A stretch of 64,000 nt of DNA from Alphaproteobacteria bacterium (GTDB lineage Bacteria > Pseudomonadota > Alphaproteobacteria > Bin95). The DNA lies in assembly GCA_022827685.1 (NCBI GenBank), contig JAJEIH010000078.1, positions 38,028 to 102,027 of the forward strand. The letters are read 5' to 3'. A model generated the notes under the pieces. That model did not search any database and had not been told where the DNA came from. It was given only the letters and a program-made list of their open reading frames with translations. Of the stretch, positions 1 through 8,713 are shown piece after piece; position 1 is the stretch's first letter; each line of letters opens with the position of its first letter. A program made the position numbers and the translations under genes.

Positions 1-672
1 GGCATCGAGCGCATCGCCGGTGGCCGTCTCATGGCCGGCGAGGACAACCGGATTTGCGGCTGCGGCAATCCGGTCGGCCATCGCCGCCAGCGACTCGTCC
101 GAAGGGCGGGCGCGGGCATCGACGCGGGTAGCCTGGCCAAGATCGATGGCCTCGTGGCGGTTCAGGATGTCTCCGGGCAGGGAGATGAACACGGGCCCCG
201 TCGGCGGCGTCGTCGCAACCTTGGCGGCGCGGCGCAATATGCGGGGCAGGTCCTCGATTCTGGAGACTTCGACGGCCCATTTGACCACCGGCTCGGCAAT
301 CGGGGTGAGCGGGGCATAGAGGAGCGGTTCCGTCAGCCCGTGGCCCTGTTCCTGCTGGCCGGCGGTCACGATGATCGGCGAGCCGCTTTGCGAGGCGGTG
401 TAGAGCGCGCCGATGGCGTTTCCCAGCCCCGGAGCGACATGAACATTGCAGGCCGCCAGCTTGCCGGACGCGCGCGCATAGCCGTCGGCCATCGCGACGA
501 CCACCGATTCCTGCAGTCCCAGCACGTAGCCGAGGTCGGTCTGCTCGGTCAGCGCGTGCATGATCGGCAATTCCGTCGTGCCCGGATTGCCGAAGAGATG
601 CGTGACGCCCTCGTCCTTGAGCACGGCAAGGAAGGCGCTGCGGCCGCTGATCGCGTTGGAAGGGGATGACAT
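1..672 (-). CDS. Thiamine diphosphate-dependent decarboxylase/synthase, N-terminal part (C-terminus beyond window)
   Basis: The reverse strand is open from the ATG at 672 to the left edge (224 codons, no stop), so the gene is partial. The N-terminal half has the ThDP-enzyme pyrimidine-domain signatures: FGNPGTTELP near residues 27-36 and a glutamate (about residue 55, LQESVVVAMADGYA) that in this superfamily activates the ThDP aminopyrimidine. The PGTTELP wording resembles benzoylformate decarboxylase/acetolactate synthase-like proteins, and the central domain begins near residue 190. The substrate cannot be told because the pyrophosphate-binding half is missing. It lies upstream of and in the same direction as nothing visible on its left; the SDR at 763-1503 precedes it on the same strand with a 90-bp gap and may be co-transcribed. 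Confidence 0.85.
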   Translation of the reverse strand, partial: MSSPSNAISGRSAFLAVLKDEGVTHLFGNPGTTELPIMHALTEQTDLGYVLGLQESVVVAMADGYARASGKLAACNVHVAPGLGNAIGALYTASQSGSPIIVTAGQQEQGHGLTEPLLYAPLTPIAEPVVKWAVEVSRIEDLPRILRRAAKVATTPPTGPVFISLPGDILNRHEAIDLGQATRVDARARPSDESLAAMADRIAAAANPVVLAGHETATGDALDA

Positions 673-762
673 CGGCTGTTCTTTTCCTTCATTCGCCGGG
701 AAACCGGTCTGCCGGGGCGCCGGACGGGAGCGGCGGTCCTGTCCCGTCCGGACAGCAAAAGG

Positions 763-1503
763 TCAGGAGGCGAGAAAACCGCCGTCCACATAGAGCTCCA
801 CGCCGGAGCAGTAGCTGCTGTCGTCGGACGCCAGGAAGAGCACGGCCTTGGCAACCTCGTCCGCCCGTCCGTTGCGGCCCATCGGAACCCGCCGCAGCAT
901 CCGCTCGCGCACGGCCGGATCGGCGGTGGCGCCGGAGGTCCGCATCGGCGGCATCAGGCCCGGATGGACCGAATTCGCCCTAATTCCCTCTGGCGCGTGG
1001 CGCACGGCCAGTGATTTCGTCAATACGCGGATGGCACCCTTGGAGGCATTGTAGCCGTGATGGACGACGTCCTGGCCGACCACGCCGGAGATCGACGAAA
1101 TATTGACAATGACGCCGCCGCCCGCGGCGGCCATTTTCGGCACGAAATGCCGGCATCCGAGAAACGCCCCGGTGACGTTGATGGCCATGAGGCTGTTCCA
1201 TGCGTCGAGATCGAACGGGTCGGCATAGCCGCTGCCGCTGATGCCGGCATTGTTGACCAGAATACCGGCTTCGGGCCGGGAGGCGGCCAGGCCCGCCCAC
1301 TCCGAATCCTCCGTCACATCCAGCCGGTGGAAGGATACCTTGCCCCCGCCGGCGGCGATCTTCGCCGCCTGTGACTTTCCTTCTTCTTCCAGAATGTCCG
1401 CGATGACAACGTCCGCTCCCTCGGAAGCAAGGAGTTCGGCCGTAACCGCCCCCATGCCCCAGGCCCCTCCGGTGACGATCGCGGTCTTGCCGGCAAGCTT
1501 CAT
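763..1503 (-). CDS. SDR family NAD(P)-dependent oxidoreductase
   Basis: A 246-residue classical short-chain dehydrogenase. The glycine-rich cofactor loop TGGAWGMG is at residues 11-18, NNAG at 84-87, active-site Ser near 137, and the catalytic YxxxK pair is Tyr151/Lys155. An acidic residue after the second beta strand (VIADI) suggests NAD rather than NADP. It belongs to the 3-oxoacyl-ACP reductase/3-hydroxyacyl dehydrogenase-like group; substrate unknown. It sits upstream of the ThDP enzyme in the same orientation and is divergent from the lytic transglycosylase gene, with about 180 bp between the two starts (1504-1683) for divergent promoters. Confidence 0.9.
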   Translation of the reverse strand: MKLAGKTAIVTGGAWGMGAVTAELLASEGADVVIADILEEEGKSQAAKIAAGGGKVSFHRLDVTEDSEWAGLAASRPEAGILVNNAGISGSGYADPFDLDAWNSLMAINVTGAFLGCRHFVPKMAAAGGGVIVNISSISGVVGQDVVHHGYNASKGAIRVLTKSLAVRHAPEGIRANSVHPGLMPPMRTSGATADPAVRERMLRRVPMGRNGRADEVAKAVLFLASDDSSYCSGVELYVDGGFLAS

Positions 1504-1683
1504 CCTTCTTCTCCCGCAGCGAGGTTTTGCGCAAAGCGGCTCTCATCATGGCGTAACCGGAAAGGCCCCGAAAGATGCGCCATGGCGGGAACCGGCCGGC
1601 GCGACAGGCCCGGAATCGTCCGATATGTTGGCGCAGAGGTCATCGGGATTCCGGTTGCCGGGCCCGCGAACAAGGGGAAGGCG

Positions 1684-2697
1684 ATGCGGCGAGGCGCTCT
1701 CGCGCTTGCAGTGCTGGCCGGGGTCTGTTGCGCAGGCGGGAACGGGCAGGCGGACGAATTCGGCAGGTGGCTCGCGGAATTTCGCGCCGAGGCGGCAGGA
1801 AAGGGAATTTCGCCGGCCACGCTGGACGCCGCGCTGGCGGGACTGAGGCCGCTGGAGAAGGTCCTGAACCGCGACCGCAAGCAGCCGGAGGTCAAGCTCA
1901 CCTTCGAGACTTACAGCAACCGCCTCCTCAAGCCCGTCAATATCGAAGGGGGCAGGGCGATGATGGCGGAACATGCCGGGCTGCTGCGGCGCGTGTCCGA
2001 CCGCTATGGCGTACAACCGCGCTTCATTGTCGCAATCTGGGGCATCGAAACCCGATACGGCGCCATCAGGGGCAGCACGGAAGTGGTGCCCGCGCTGGCG
2101 ACGCTGGCGTTCGACCGGCGGCGATCCCGGTTCTTCCGCGCGCAGCTGCTGGATGCGCTGCGCATGGTGGACAGGGGTTATATCGAGCTTGCCGACATGA
2201 AGGGCTCCTGGGCGGGCGCGATGGGCCACCCCCAGTTCATCCCGTCCAGCTACCTTGCATTCGCGCAAGATTTCGATGGCGACGGCCGGCGGGACATCTG
2301 GAATAATCTCGGCGATGTTTTCGCCTCAATTGCCAACTATCTCCGCCAGCACGACTGGTCGGATGCGCGCACATGGGGGCGCGGGGTGCAGGTGCCGAAG
2401 ACAGTGAGGCAGGCCTACGATTCGATGGCCGCCGGGAAAGCGAAGGGATGCCGGGCGCTCCGGCAGGCGACAAAAGCGAAGAGCCTCGCGGAGTGGCAGG
2501 TGGCGGGCCTGCGCCGCCTGTCCGGCGCCGGGCTGCCGGCCGTGACGCTCGACGCCAGGCTGCTCATGCCGGACGGCGCCGACGGCAGGGCTTTCCTCGT
2601 CTATCGCAACTATGAGGGTCTGTTGCGCTACAATTGCTCCAATCTCTATGCGTTGACGGTGGGGCTGTTGTCGGACGCTGTCGGGGAACGCCGATGA
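1684..2697 (+). CDS. Lytic murein transglycosylase, MltB/SLT_2 family
   Basis: A 337-residue periplasmic enzyme predicted to cleave the MurNAc-GlcNAc bond of peptidoglycan with formation of 1,6-anhydro-MurNAc. I chose the ATG at 1684 over an upstream in-frame ATG at 1582 because it follows AGGGGAAG and begins a signal peptide (MRRGALALAVLAG, likely cut after GQA near residue 23). The MltB signatures are visible: the catalytic glutamate Glu122 in GIETRYG, a GSWAGAMGHPQFIPSSY block, and a DFDGDG-RRDIW segment. No C-terminal peptidoglycan-binding domain is present. Its stop overlaps the rlpA start (ATGA), so it heads a cell-wall operon with RlpA and a D,D-carboxypeptidase. Confidence 0.92.
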   Translation: MRRGALALAVLAGVCCAGGNGQADEFGRWLAEFRAEAAGKGISPATLDAALAGLRPLEKVLNRDRKQPEVKLTFETYSNRLLKPVNIEGGRAMMAEHAGLLRRVSDRYGVQPRFIVAIWGIETRYGAIRGSTEVVPALATLAFDRRRSRFFRAQLLDALRMVDRGYIELADMKGSWAGAMGHPQFIPSSYLAFAQDFDGDGRRDIWNNLGDVFASIANYLRQHDWSDARTWGRGVQVPKTVRQAYDSMAAGKAKGCRALRQATKAKSLAEWQVAGLRRLSGAGLPAVTLDARLLMPDGADGRAFLVYRNYEGLLRYNCSNLYALTVGLLSDAVGERR

Positions 2698-3554
2698 TCC
2701 GCGTCCTTGCGCTGTTGATGGCATTCGCCGTTTGCGCCTGCAGTTCTCCCGACACGGTCGAGCGGACTGCGAAGACGGGGGAGCGAAGCGGAAAGGTCGT
2801 GGACAGGCGCCTCGGCGTCTCGGCATCGCCCTATCGCCCGCTGACCCACAATGTCAGCAGCTACAAGGTCGGCGAGCCCTACAAGATCGCCGAGCGCTGG
2901 TATCGACCGAAGGAATACGAGACCTTTTCGGAAACCGGCATAGCGTCCTGGTACGGGCATAAATTCCACAGCCGCCAGACGGCTAATGGCGAAGTCTTCA
3001 ACATGTACGCGATGACGGCGGCGCATCGCGTGCTGCCGTTGCCGAGCGTGGTGCGCGTCACCAATCTCAGCAATGGGCGAAGTGTGGTCGTGCGTATCAA
3101 CGACCGCGGCCCCTATGCGAATGAGCGGATCATCGACTTGTCGCTCTCAGCGGCCGAGAAGATCGGTTTTCGCCGCAAGGGCATCACCAGGGTGCGGGTC
3201 GAATTGCTGCCGGTATTGAGCCGCAAGGTCGCCCGGATTGCGAAGGCCGGCGGCGGGGCCCGAGAGCAGGACCGCCTCGTGGCGGACTTCGTCGGAGGCG
3301 GCAGCCCCCGGACGGGCGTGTATTATGTGCAGGCGGGCACGTTTCGCGATCGCAGGAATGCCGAGATCATGGCGAACAGGTTGAGGCGGCACTTCGACGG
3401 CGTGCGGGTTCACACGAGCACGGCGAAGAATGGCAGGGTCCTGCATCGCGTCCGCATCGGGCCGGAAAGCACCAGGCAATCGGCGGACGCCCTGCAGGCC
3501 CGCGTGAAAACGCGCGGACCTCGGGACGCCTTTGTGGTCCGCTCGACCGGATAG
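2694..3554 (+). CDS. rlpA: Septal ring lytic transglycosylase RlpA family lipoprotein with SPOR domain
   Basis: A 286-residue protein with a short signal sequence and a lipobox-like AVCAC giving a probable lipidated Cys16. The RlpA double-psi beta-barrel follows (roughly residues 75-165: SWYG, TANGE-FNM, TAAH-LPLP and NDRGPY motifs, the last carrying the conserved Asp). The C-terminus (about 212-286) is a SPOR domain (YYVQAGTFRDRRNAE) that binds denuded septal glycan. RlpA proteins cleave such glycans at the division site. The start overlaps the MltB stop and the next gene begins 11 bp downstream, so the three cell-wall genes are probably co-transcribed. Confidence 0.93.
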   Translation: MIRVLALLMAFAVCACSSPDTVERTAKTGERSGKVVDRRLGVSASPYRPLTHNVSSYKVGEPYKIAERWYRPKEYETFSETGIASWYGHKFHSRQTANGEVFNMYAMTAAHRVLPLPSVVRVTNLSNGRSVVVRINDRGPYANERIIDLSLSAAEKIGFRRKGITRVRVELLPVLSRKVARIAKAGGGAREQDRLVADFVGGGSPRTGVYYVQAGTFRDRRNAEIMANRLRRHFDGVRVHTSTAKNGRVLHRVRIGPESTRQSADALQARVKTRGPRDAFVVRSTG

Positions 3555-3565
3555 GGAGCGCGCCC

Positions 3566-4696
3566 ATGCGATTGAGTGTCTTCACCATTCTGGCCTCGCT
3601 GCTGCTGGCCTTGTCCGCCCGCGCCGATACGACCATCGCTCCGCACGCCATACTAATCGACGGAACCACCGGGACGGTGCTGCTCGAAAAGGAAGCCGAC
3701 ACGCCGCTTCCGCCGGCGTCGATGAGCAAGCTCATGACGGTGCTCATGGTCTTCGAGCGGCTGAAGGCCGGCGTGCTTTCGATGGACCAGACCTTCCCGG
3801 TCAGCCACAAGGCCTGGAAGATGGGCGGCTCCAAGACCTTCGTTCGCGTCAACAGGCGCGTCTCGGTCGCCGACCTGCTGCGCGGCGTCATCGTGCAGTC
3901 GGGAAACGATGCCTCCATCGTCATTGCCGAGGGGATTTCGGGCAGCGAGGAGGCGTTCGCCGAAGCGATGACGGCGCGTGCGCGGGAACTGGGCCTTTCC
4001 AGCGCAAGTTTGATGAATGCGACTGGCTGGCCGCATCCGCAACATGTGATCTCCGCGCGCGATCTCGCCCGTCTTGCACAGATTATCGTGACCGAGTTTC
4101 CCGAACATTACGAGATGTTTGCGGAGCGCGAATTCGAGTTCAACAAGATCAAGCAGCGCAACCGCAACCCCTTGTTGGGGCGCGTTCCGGGCGCGGACGG
4201 CCTCAAGACCGGCCATACGAACGCATCGGGTTACGGCCTGACCGCCTCCGCCGAGCGCGACGGGCGGCGGCTCTATCTCGTGATGAACGGGTTGAAGAAC
4301 TCCCGGGCGCGCGCGCGGGAATCGGAACGCCTGATCGAATGGGGCTTTCGCGAGTTTGCGGCTTATCCCCTCGTGAAAAAGGGAGAGACGGTCGAGAGCG
4401 CGGCCGTGTGGCTCGGCAGCGTGGACCATGTGCCGCTGGTTCCGGACCACGACGTGGTGCTTTCGCTGAAGCGCCAGGCGCGCTCCGGGCTGAAAGCGTC
4501 CGTCAGGTGGACGGGGCCGGTCGTTGCTCCCGTGAAGGAGGGCCAGCAGCTTGCGGTCCTGCGCCTGGAGGCGCCCGGCATCCAGCCGGTGGAGCATCCG
4601 CTTTACGCCGGAACGGATGTTGAGCGGATGGGCTTTTTCGGCCGCATCTTCGAGCGGATGCGCGCCATGATCTTCGGCTTCGACCCCGCAGCGTGA
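3566..4696 (+). CDS. D-alanyl-D-alanine carboxypeptidase (PBP5/6 family, peptidase S11)
   Basis: A 376-residue low-molecular-weight penicillin-binding protein. A cleavable signal peptide (residues 1-20, ending ARA) is followed by the three serine-acyltransferase motifs: SxxK at Ser52-Lys55, SGN near residue 112, and KTG near 214. The C-terminal beta-rich domain (about 270-355) and an amphipathic tail rich in F, M and R (residues 358-372) resemble the membrane anchor of PBP5/6. It trims the terminal D-Ala of peptidoglycan pentapeptides. Its TGA overlaps the GTG start of tmk (GTGA), coupling wall genes to the downstream replication genes, an arrangement common in Alphaproteobacteria. Confidence 0.93.
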   Translation: MRLSVFTILASLLLALSARADTTIAPHAILIDGTTGTVLLEKEADTPLPPASMSKLMTVLMVFERLKAGVLSMDQTFPVSHKAWKMGGSKTFVRVNRRVSVADLLRGVIVQSGNDASIVIAEGISGSEEAFAEAMTARARELGLSSASLMNATGWPHPQHVISARDLARLAQIIVTEFPEHYEMFAEREFEFNKIKQRNRNPLLGRVPGADGLKTGHTNASGYGLTASAERDGRRLYLVMNGLKNSRARARESERLIEWGFREFAAYPLVKKGETVESAAVWLGSVDHVPLVPDHDVVLSLKRQARSGLKASVRWTGPVVAPVKEGQQLAVLRLEAPGIQPVEHPLYAGTDVERMGFFGRIFERMRAMIFGFDPAA

Positions 4697-5313
4697 CGGG
4701 CAGGCTGATAACCTTCGAAGGCGGCGACGGGGCCGGAAAATCGACCCAGATCGCGCGACTCGCCGGCTGGCTGGGGGAGCACGGCATTCAGGCGGTCTGC
4801 ACACGCGAGCCGGGCGGTACGACGGAAGCCGAAGCCATCCGCGAACTGCTCGTCTCCGGCGAATCGGACTGGGACCCGCTCACCGAAGCAATGCTGCACT
4901 ACGCAGCGCGGCGGGAGCATGCCGAAAAGCGTATCCGCCCGGCGCTCGCGGCCGGGACATGGGTGCTGTCGGACCGGTTTTTCGATTCGACGGTTGCCTA
5001 TCAGTGCTATGGCCAGGGCGTTGCGCCGGACGACGAGGCGATCCTGCGCCGGCTTGCGATCGGCGCGCTGCGTCCCGACCTGACGCTGCTGCTGGACATA
5101 CCGGTCGAAACCGGGCGCGACAGGGCGCGCGAGCGGCGGAAGAGCCGCTACGAGGAGATGAGCGACGAACTGCATCTGCGCGTGCGCGCGGGATTTCTCG
5201 AAATCGCGCGCGGGGAACCGGAGCGGGTGGCAGTCATCGATGCAGGAAGAGACCCGGACAGCGTCGCGGCAGCCGTGCGGGCCATCGTCGCAGAGCGTCT
5301 CGGCCTGTCATGA
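4693..5313 (+). CDS. tmk: Thymidylate kinase
   Basis: A 206-residue dTMP kinase making dTDP for DNA synthesis. The P-loop GGDGAGKST is at residues 10-18. The DR motif that contacts the substrate phosphate appears as DRFFDSTVAYQCYG, and an arginine-rich LID (RDRARERRKSR) is present near residues 140-150. The length is typical. It starts with GTG inside the stop of the carboxypeptidase gene, and its own TGA overlaps the ATG of holB. Confidence 0.96.
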   Translation: MTGRLITFEGGDGAGKSTQIARLAGWLGEHGIQAVCTREPGGTTEAEAIRELLVSGESDWDPLTEAMLHYAARREHAEKRIRPALAAGTWVLSDRFFDSTVAYQCYGQGVAPDDEAILRRLAIGALRPDLTLLLDIPVETGRDRARERRKSRYEEMSDELHLRVRAGFLEIARGEPERVAVIDAGRDPDSVAAAVRAIVAERLGLS

Positions 5314-6323
5314 CGACCGGCGAGAAGGCGGAGCCGAGAAAACGGAAGAAGCTGGTCGGCCATCCGGCGGCGGCAGGCCTGCTTGCGGCCGATCATGCCG
5401 CCGGCCGGCTGCATCATGCCTGGATTCTCGCCGGGCCGCGCGGGATCGGCAAGGCAACCCTGGCCTTCAGGTTCGCGCGCTATCTCCTTGCAGGACAAAC
5501 CGGATTGCTTCCGGAAGAGGCCGGGACCGCGCCGCTCCACCTCCCGGCCGACGACCCGATCTTCCGCCGCGTGGCGTCGGGCGGCCATGCCGATTTACGG
5601 ACCGTCGAACCGGCAGGCGCCCGAGGAGAAATCCGGGTCGATGCCGTACGCGACGCGATTCGTTTCCTGAAGCTGACGCCCGGCGAGTCGGCATGGCGCG
5701 TCCTGATCGTGGACGGGGCGGATTCCATGAACCCGAACGCGCAGAACGCTGCCTTGAAGGTACTGGAGGAACCGCCGCGCAACGTATTGATTCTGTTGAT
5801 TGCCCATCGTCCGTCGCTGCTTCTCCCGACGGTGCGCTCGCGCTGCCGCCTGCTGCGAATGGCTCCGCTCGACCGCCCGGCTTTCAACGAGGTGCTTTCC
5901 GACATCGGGCCGGAACTGGATGCGGAGGCCTGCGCCCGCCTGTTCGCGGTTTCCGGCGGCAGTCCCGGCGCGGCGCTGGAACTGGAGCAGCTTGGCGGGC
6001 GCGGGATCAAGGAAGCGGTGGACGCCTTGCTCGAGGCGCTGCCGGCCATCGACCGCAAGGCACTGGAAGCAGTCGCCGCCACCGTAACTGAGAACCGCGA
6101 GCCTGAGCATTTCCAGGCGTTCGGGAGAATCCTTGCGGCAAGCCTGGCCGAACGCCTGCGGGCTACCGGTCCCGACGCCGCCTGGCTGGACGCGGAGGCT
6201 GGCGTGTCGCGCCTGCTGGAACGCTGCGTCGCGCTGTCCCTCGACCGGCGGCAGACGGTGTTCGAGATTTTCGGCGGGCTCGCCAGGACAGCCGCGGGCG
6301 GAGGGCAGGGCGCCCGTGCTTGA
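5310..6323 (+). CDS. holB: DNA polymerase III subunit delta'
   Basis: A 337-residue clamp-loader AAA+ subunit. The P-loop region reads GPRGIGKAT, the sensor/Walker B area is LIVDGADSMN, and the NAALKVLEEPP block is followed by an SRC arginine-finger motif (TVRSRCRLL). The N-terminal stretch is basic (KAEPRKRKKL). Delta' is the stator of the gamma complex that loads the sliding clamp. The ATG overlaps the tmk stop; tmk-holB-metG-tatD is a conserved alphaproteobacterial order, which supports the assignment. Confidence 0.94.
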   Translation: MTTGEKAEPRKRKKLVGHPAAAGLLAADHAAGRLHHAWILAGPRGIGKATLAFRFARYLLAGQTGLLPEEAGTAPLHLPADDPIFRRVASGGHADLRTVEPAGARGEIRVDAVRDAIRFLKLTPGESAWRVLIVDGADSMNPNAQNAALKVLEEPPRNVLILLIAHRPSLLLPTVRSRCRLLRMAPLDRPAFNEVLSDIGPELDAEACARLFAVSGGSPGAALELEQLGGRGIKEAVDALLEALPAIDRKALEAVAATVTENREPEHFQAFGRILAASLAERLRATGPDAAWLDAEAGVSRLLERCVALSLDRRQTVFEIFGGLARTAAGGGQGARA

Positions 6324-6383
6324 TTCCGCGAATTATAAGTGGGACAACGCGCCCGTGTTCCGGGACCCGGATGTCCGCCTCCG

Positions 6384-7934
6384 ATGAGCGACGCCACGCC
6401 GTTCTACATCACCACGCCGATCTATTACGTCAACGACGCGCCCCATATCGGCCATGCGTACACTACGCTGGCCTGCGATGTGCTGGCGCGCTTCAAGCGG
6501 CTCGACGGCTACGACGTCCAGTTCCTGACCGGCACGGACGAGCACGGGCAGAAGGTCGAGAAGGCGGCGGCGGCGGCCGGCGAAGCGGCGCAGCCCTTCA
6601 CGGACCGGATGTCCGGAAACTTCCGCGATCTCGCGGGAACCCTGCGCGCATCCAACGACATTTTCATCCGCACCACCGAACACCGCCACAAGATTGCGAG
6701 CCAGGCCATCTGGAAAGCGCTGGTGGCCGCCGGCGATATCTATCTCGGCAGCTATGCCGGCTGGTACTCGGTGCGCGACGAGGCGTTCTTTACCGAGTCG
6801 GAGGTGACGAAGCGCGAAGACGGCGCCCGGATCGCTCCGACCGGCGCCGAATGCGAATGGGTCGAGGAGCCCAGCTACTTCTTCCGGCTTTCCGAGTGGC
6901 AGGACCGCCTGCTTGCCTTCTACGAGGCCAATCCCGACTTCATCGGGCCGCAAAGCCGGCGCAACGAGGTCGTCAGCTTCGTCAGGGGGGGGCTGCAGGA
7001 CTTGTCGGTTTCGCGCACGACCTTCAACTGGGGCGTTCCGGTCCCCGGGGACGACGCCCATGTCATGTATGTCTGGCTGGACGCGCTGACGAACTACATT
7101 ACCGGCGTCGGCTATCCCAAGACCGACGGCGATTTTTTCTCCCGCTACTGGCCCGCCAGCCTTCACATGGTCGGCAAGGACATCGTGCGCTTCCATGCGG
7201 TCTATTGGCCGGCCTTCCTCATGGCCGCCGGCGTGGCGCCGCCCCGGCGCGTGTTCGCGCATGGCTGGTGGACCAATGAGGGCGAGAAAATCTCCAAGTC
7301 GCTTGGCAATGTCATCGACCCCTACGACCTGATCGAGCGTTACGGGCTGGACCAGCTCCGCTATTTCCTGCTGCGCGAGGTGCCGTTCGGCAATGACGGC
7401 GATTTCTCGCACCGCTCGATGGTCCAGCGCATGAACGGCGAACTCGCCAACGACTACGGCAATCTGGTGCAGCGGACGCTGTCGATGATCGCCCGGAATT
7501 GCGGCGGCGAGCTGCCCGGGCCGGGGCATTTTTCGCCCGAGGACACAGGACTCCTGGGCGAAATTTACGGCCTGCTCGAACCGCTGCGGAGCGCGATGGA
7601 TCGGCAGGCTTTTCATGAGGCGCTGGAGGACATATGGCGCGTCATCCGGGCGGCCAATGCCTATATTGCCGGCGAGGAGCCCTGGGCGCTGCGCAAGAGC
7701 GACCCGGAGCGCATGGGCACGGTCCTGTTCGTGGCCGCCGAGGCTATCAGGGGTCTCGCGCTTGCGACCCTGCCATTCATGCCGGATGCGTCCCACCGCA
7801 TTCTCGACCAGCTTGCCGTCGAGCCCGAAGCCCGCGATTTCGCGGCGTTCGGAAAAGCCGGAACGCTCAACCCCGGCAGGGCGCTGCCGAAGCCGGAAGG
7901 CGTGTTTCCGCGTTACAGCGGCGAGGAAGCTTGA
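6384..7934 (+). CDS. metG: Methionine--tRNA ligase
   Basis: A 516-residue class I synthetase that charges tRNA-Met. I chose the ATG at 6384 because conserved sequence (FYITTPIYYVND) begins just after it; an in-frame ATG at 6339 would add 15 unconserved residues. The HIGH motif is PHIGHAYT near residue 25, and the KMSKS loop is KISKS near residue 305. It lacks the Cys-zinc knuckle and the C-terminal EMAP/Trbp111 domain, consistent with the short MetG type common in Alphaproteobacteria. Its TGA overlaps the start of the TatD gene. Confidence 0.95.
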   Translation: MSDATPFYITTPIYYVNDAPHIGHAYTTLACDVLARFKRLDGYDVQFLTGTDEHGQKVEKAAAAAGEAAQPFTDRMSGNFRDLAGTLRASNDIFIRTTEHRHKIASQAIWKALVAAGDIYLGSYAGWYSVRDEAFFTESEVTKREDGARIAPTGAECEWVEEPSYFFRLSEWQDRLLAFYEANPDFIGPQSRRNEVVSFVRGGLQDLSVSRTTFNWGVPVPGDDAHVMYVWLDALTNYITGVGYPKTDGDFFSRYWPASLHMVGKDIVRFHAVYWPAFLMAAGVAPPRRVFAHGWWTNEGEKISKSLGNVIDPYDLIERYGLDQLRYFLLREVPFGNDGDFSHRSMVQRMNGELANDYGNLVQRTLSMIARNCGGELPGPGHFSPEDTGLLGEIYGLLEPLRSAMDRQAFHEALEDIWRVIRAANAYIAGEEPWALRKSDPERMGTVLFVAAEAIRGLALATLPFMPDASHRILDQLAVEPEARDFAAFGKAGTLNPGRALPKPEGVFPRYSGEEA

Positions 7935-8713
7935 TGCTGGTGGACAGCCATTGCCACCTCGATTTCCCGGATTTCGAGGGGGAAGTGGACGCGCTGGTGG
8001 AGCGCGCGCGCGAGGCCGGAGTCGGCTGCATGGTGACGATCTGCACCCGCCCGCGCCAGGCCGGGGCCGTGATTGCGCTTGCCGAGCGCCATGAGAGCGT
8101 ATTCTGCGCGGTCGGGCTGCATCCACACCATGTCGCCGCCGAAGGACTGTCGGAAGAGGGGGATCTTGCCGGTCTGGCGGAACATCCCAAGGTGGTCGCG
8201 CTCGGCGAGACCGGCCTCGACTACCATTACGACCGTAGTCCGCGCGAGCTCCAGCAGGAGAGCTTCCGGCGCCATATCCGCGCCGCCGCAAGAGCGGACG
8301 TGCCGTTCGTGGTGCATAGCCGCAACGCCGATACCGACACCGCGACGATCCTCGAAGAAGAGGCGGCGGGGCAGGTTCCGGGCGTCATGCATTGTTTCAG
8401 CAGCGGTCGCGCACTGGCGGACAAGGCCCTGGAATTAGGGCTTTATATTTCGCTTTCGGGTATCGTGACCTTCCGGAATTCAGAGGGCCTGCGCGATATT
8501 GCGGCGGACGTGCCGCTCGACCGGCTGCTGGTCGAGACCGATGCGCCGTTCCTGGCGCCCGTGCCGATGCGGGGCAAACGCAACGAACCGGCCTATGTCG
8601 TCCACACGGCCGCGGTCGCAGCCGGACTGAAGGGCATTTCGGGCGAAGCCTTTGCGGCAGCCAGCACGGACAACTTCTTCCGCCTGTTCCCGAAGGCGCG
8701 CCCTTGCGCATAA
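7934..8713 (+). CDS. TatD family metal-dependent hydrolase (DNase)
   Basis: A 259-residue TIM-barrel hydrolase. The first metal ligands are in DSHCHLD (residues 4-10), the central glutamate in ALGETGLDY, further histidines in VVHSRNA and MHCFSSG, and the late aspartate in LLVETDAPF. TatD proteins are Mg-dependent 3'-5' exonucleases implicated in DNA repair and RNA decay. The start overlaps the metG stop and the 3' end overlaps the next gene by 10 bp. Family assignment is secure; the exact physiological substrate is not shown by sequence. Confidence 0.92.
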   Translation: MLVDSHCHLDFPDFEGEVDALVERAREAGVGCMVTICTRPRQAGAVIALAERHESVFCAVGLHPHHVAAEGLSEEGDLAGLAEHPKVVALGETGLDYHYDRSPRELQQESFRRHIRAAARADVPFVVHSRNADTDTATILEEEAAGQVPGVMHCFSSGRALADKALELGLYISLSGIVTFRNSEGLRDIAADVPLDRLLVETDAPFLAPVPMRGKRNEPAYVVHTAAVAAGLKGISGEAFAAASTDNFFRLFPKARPCA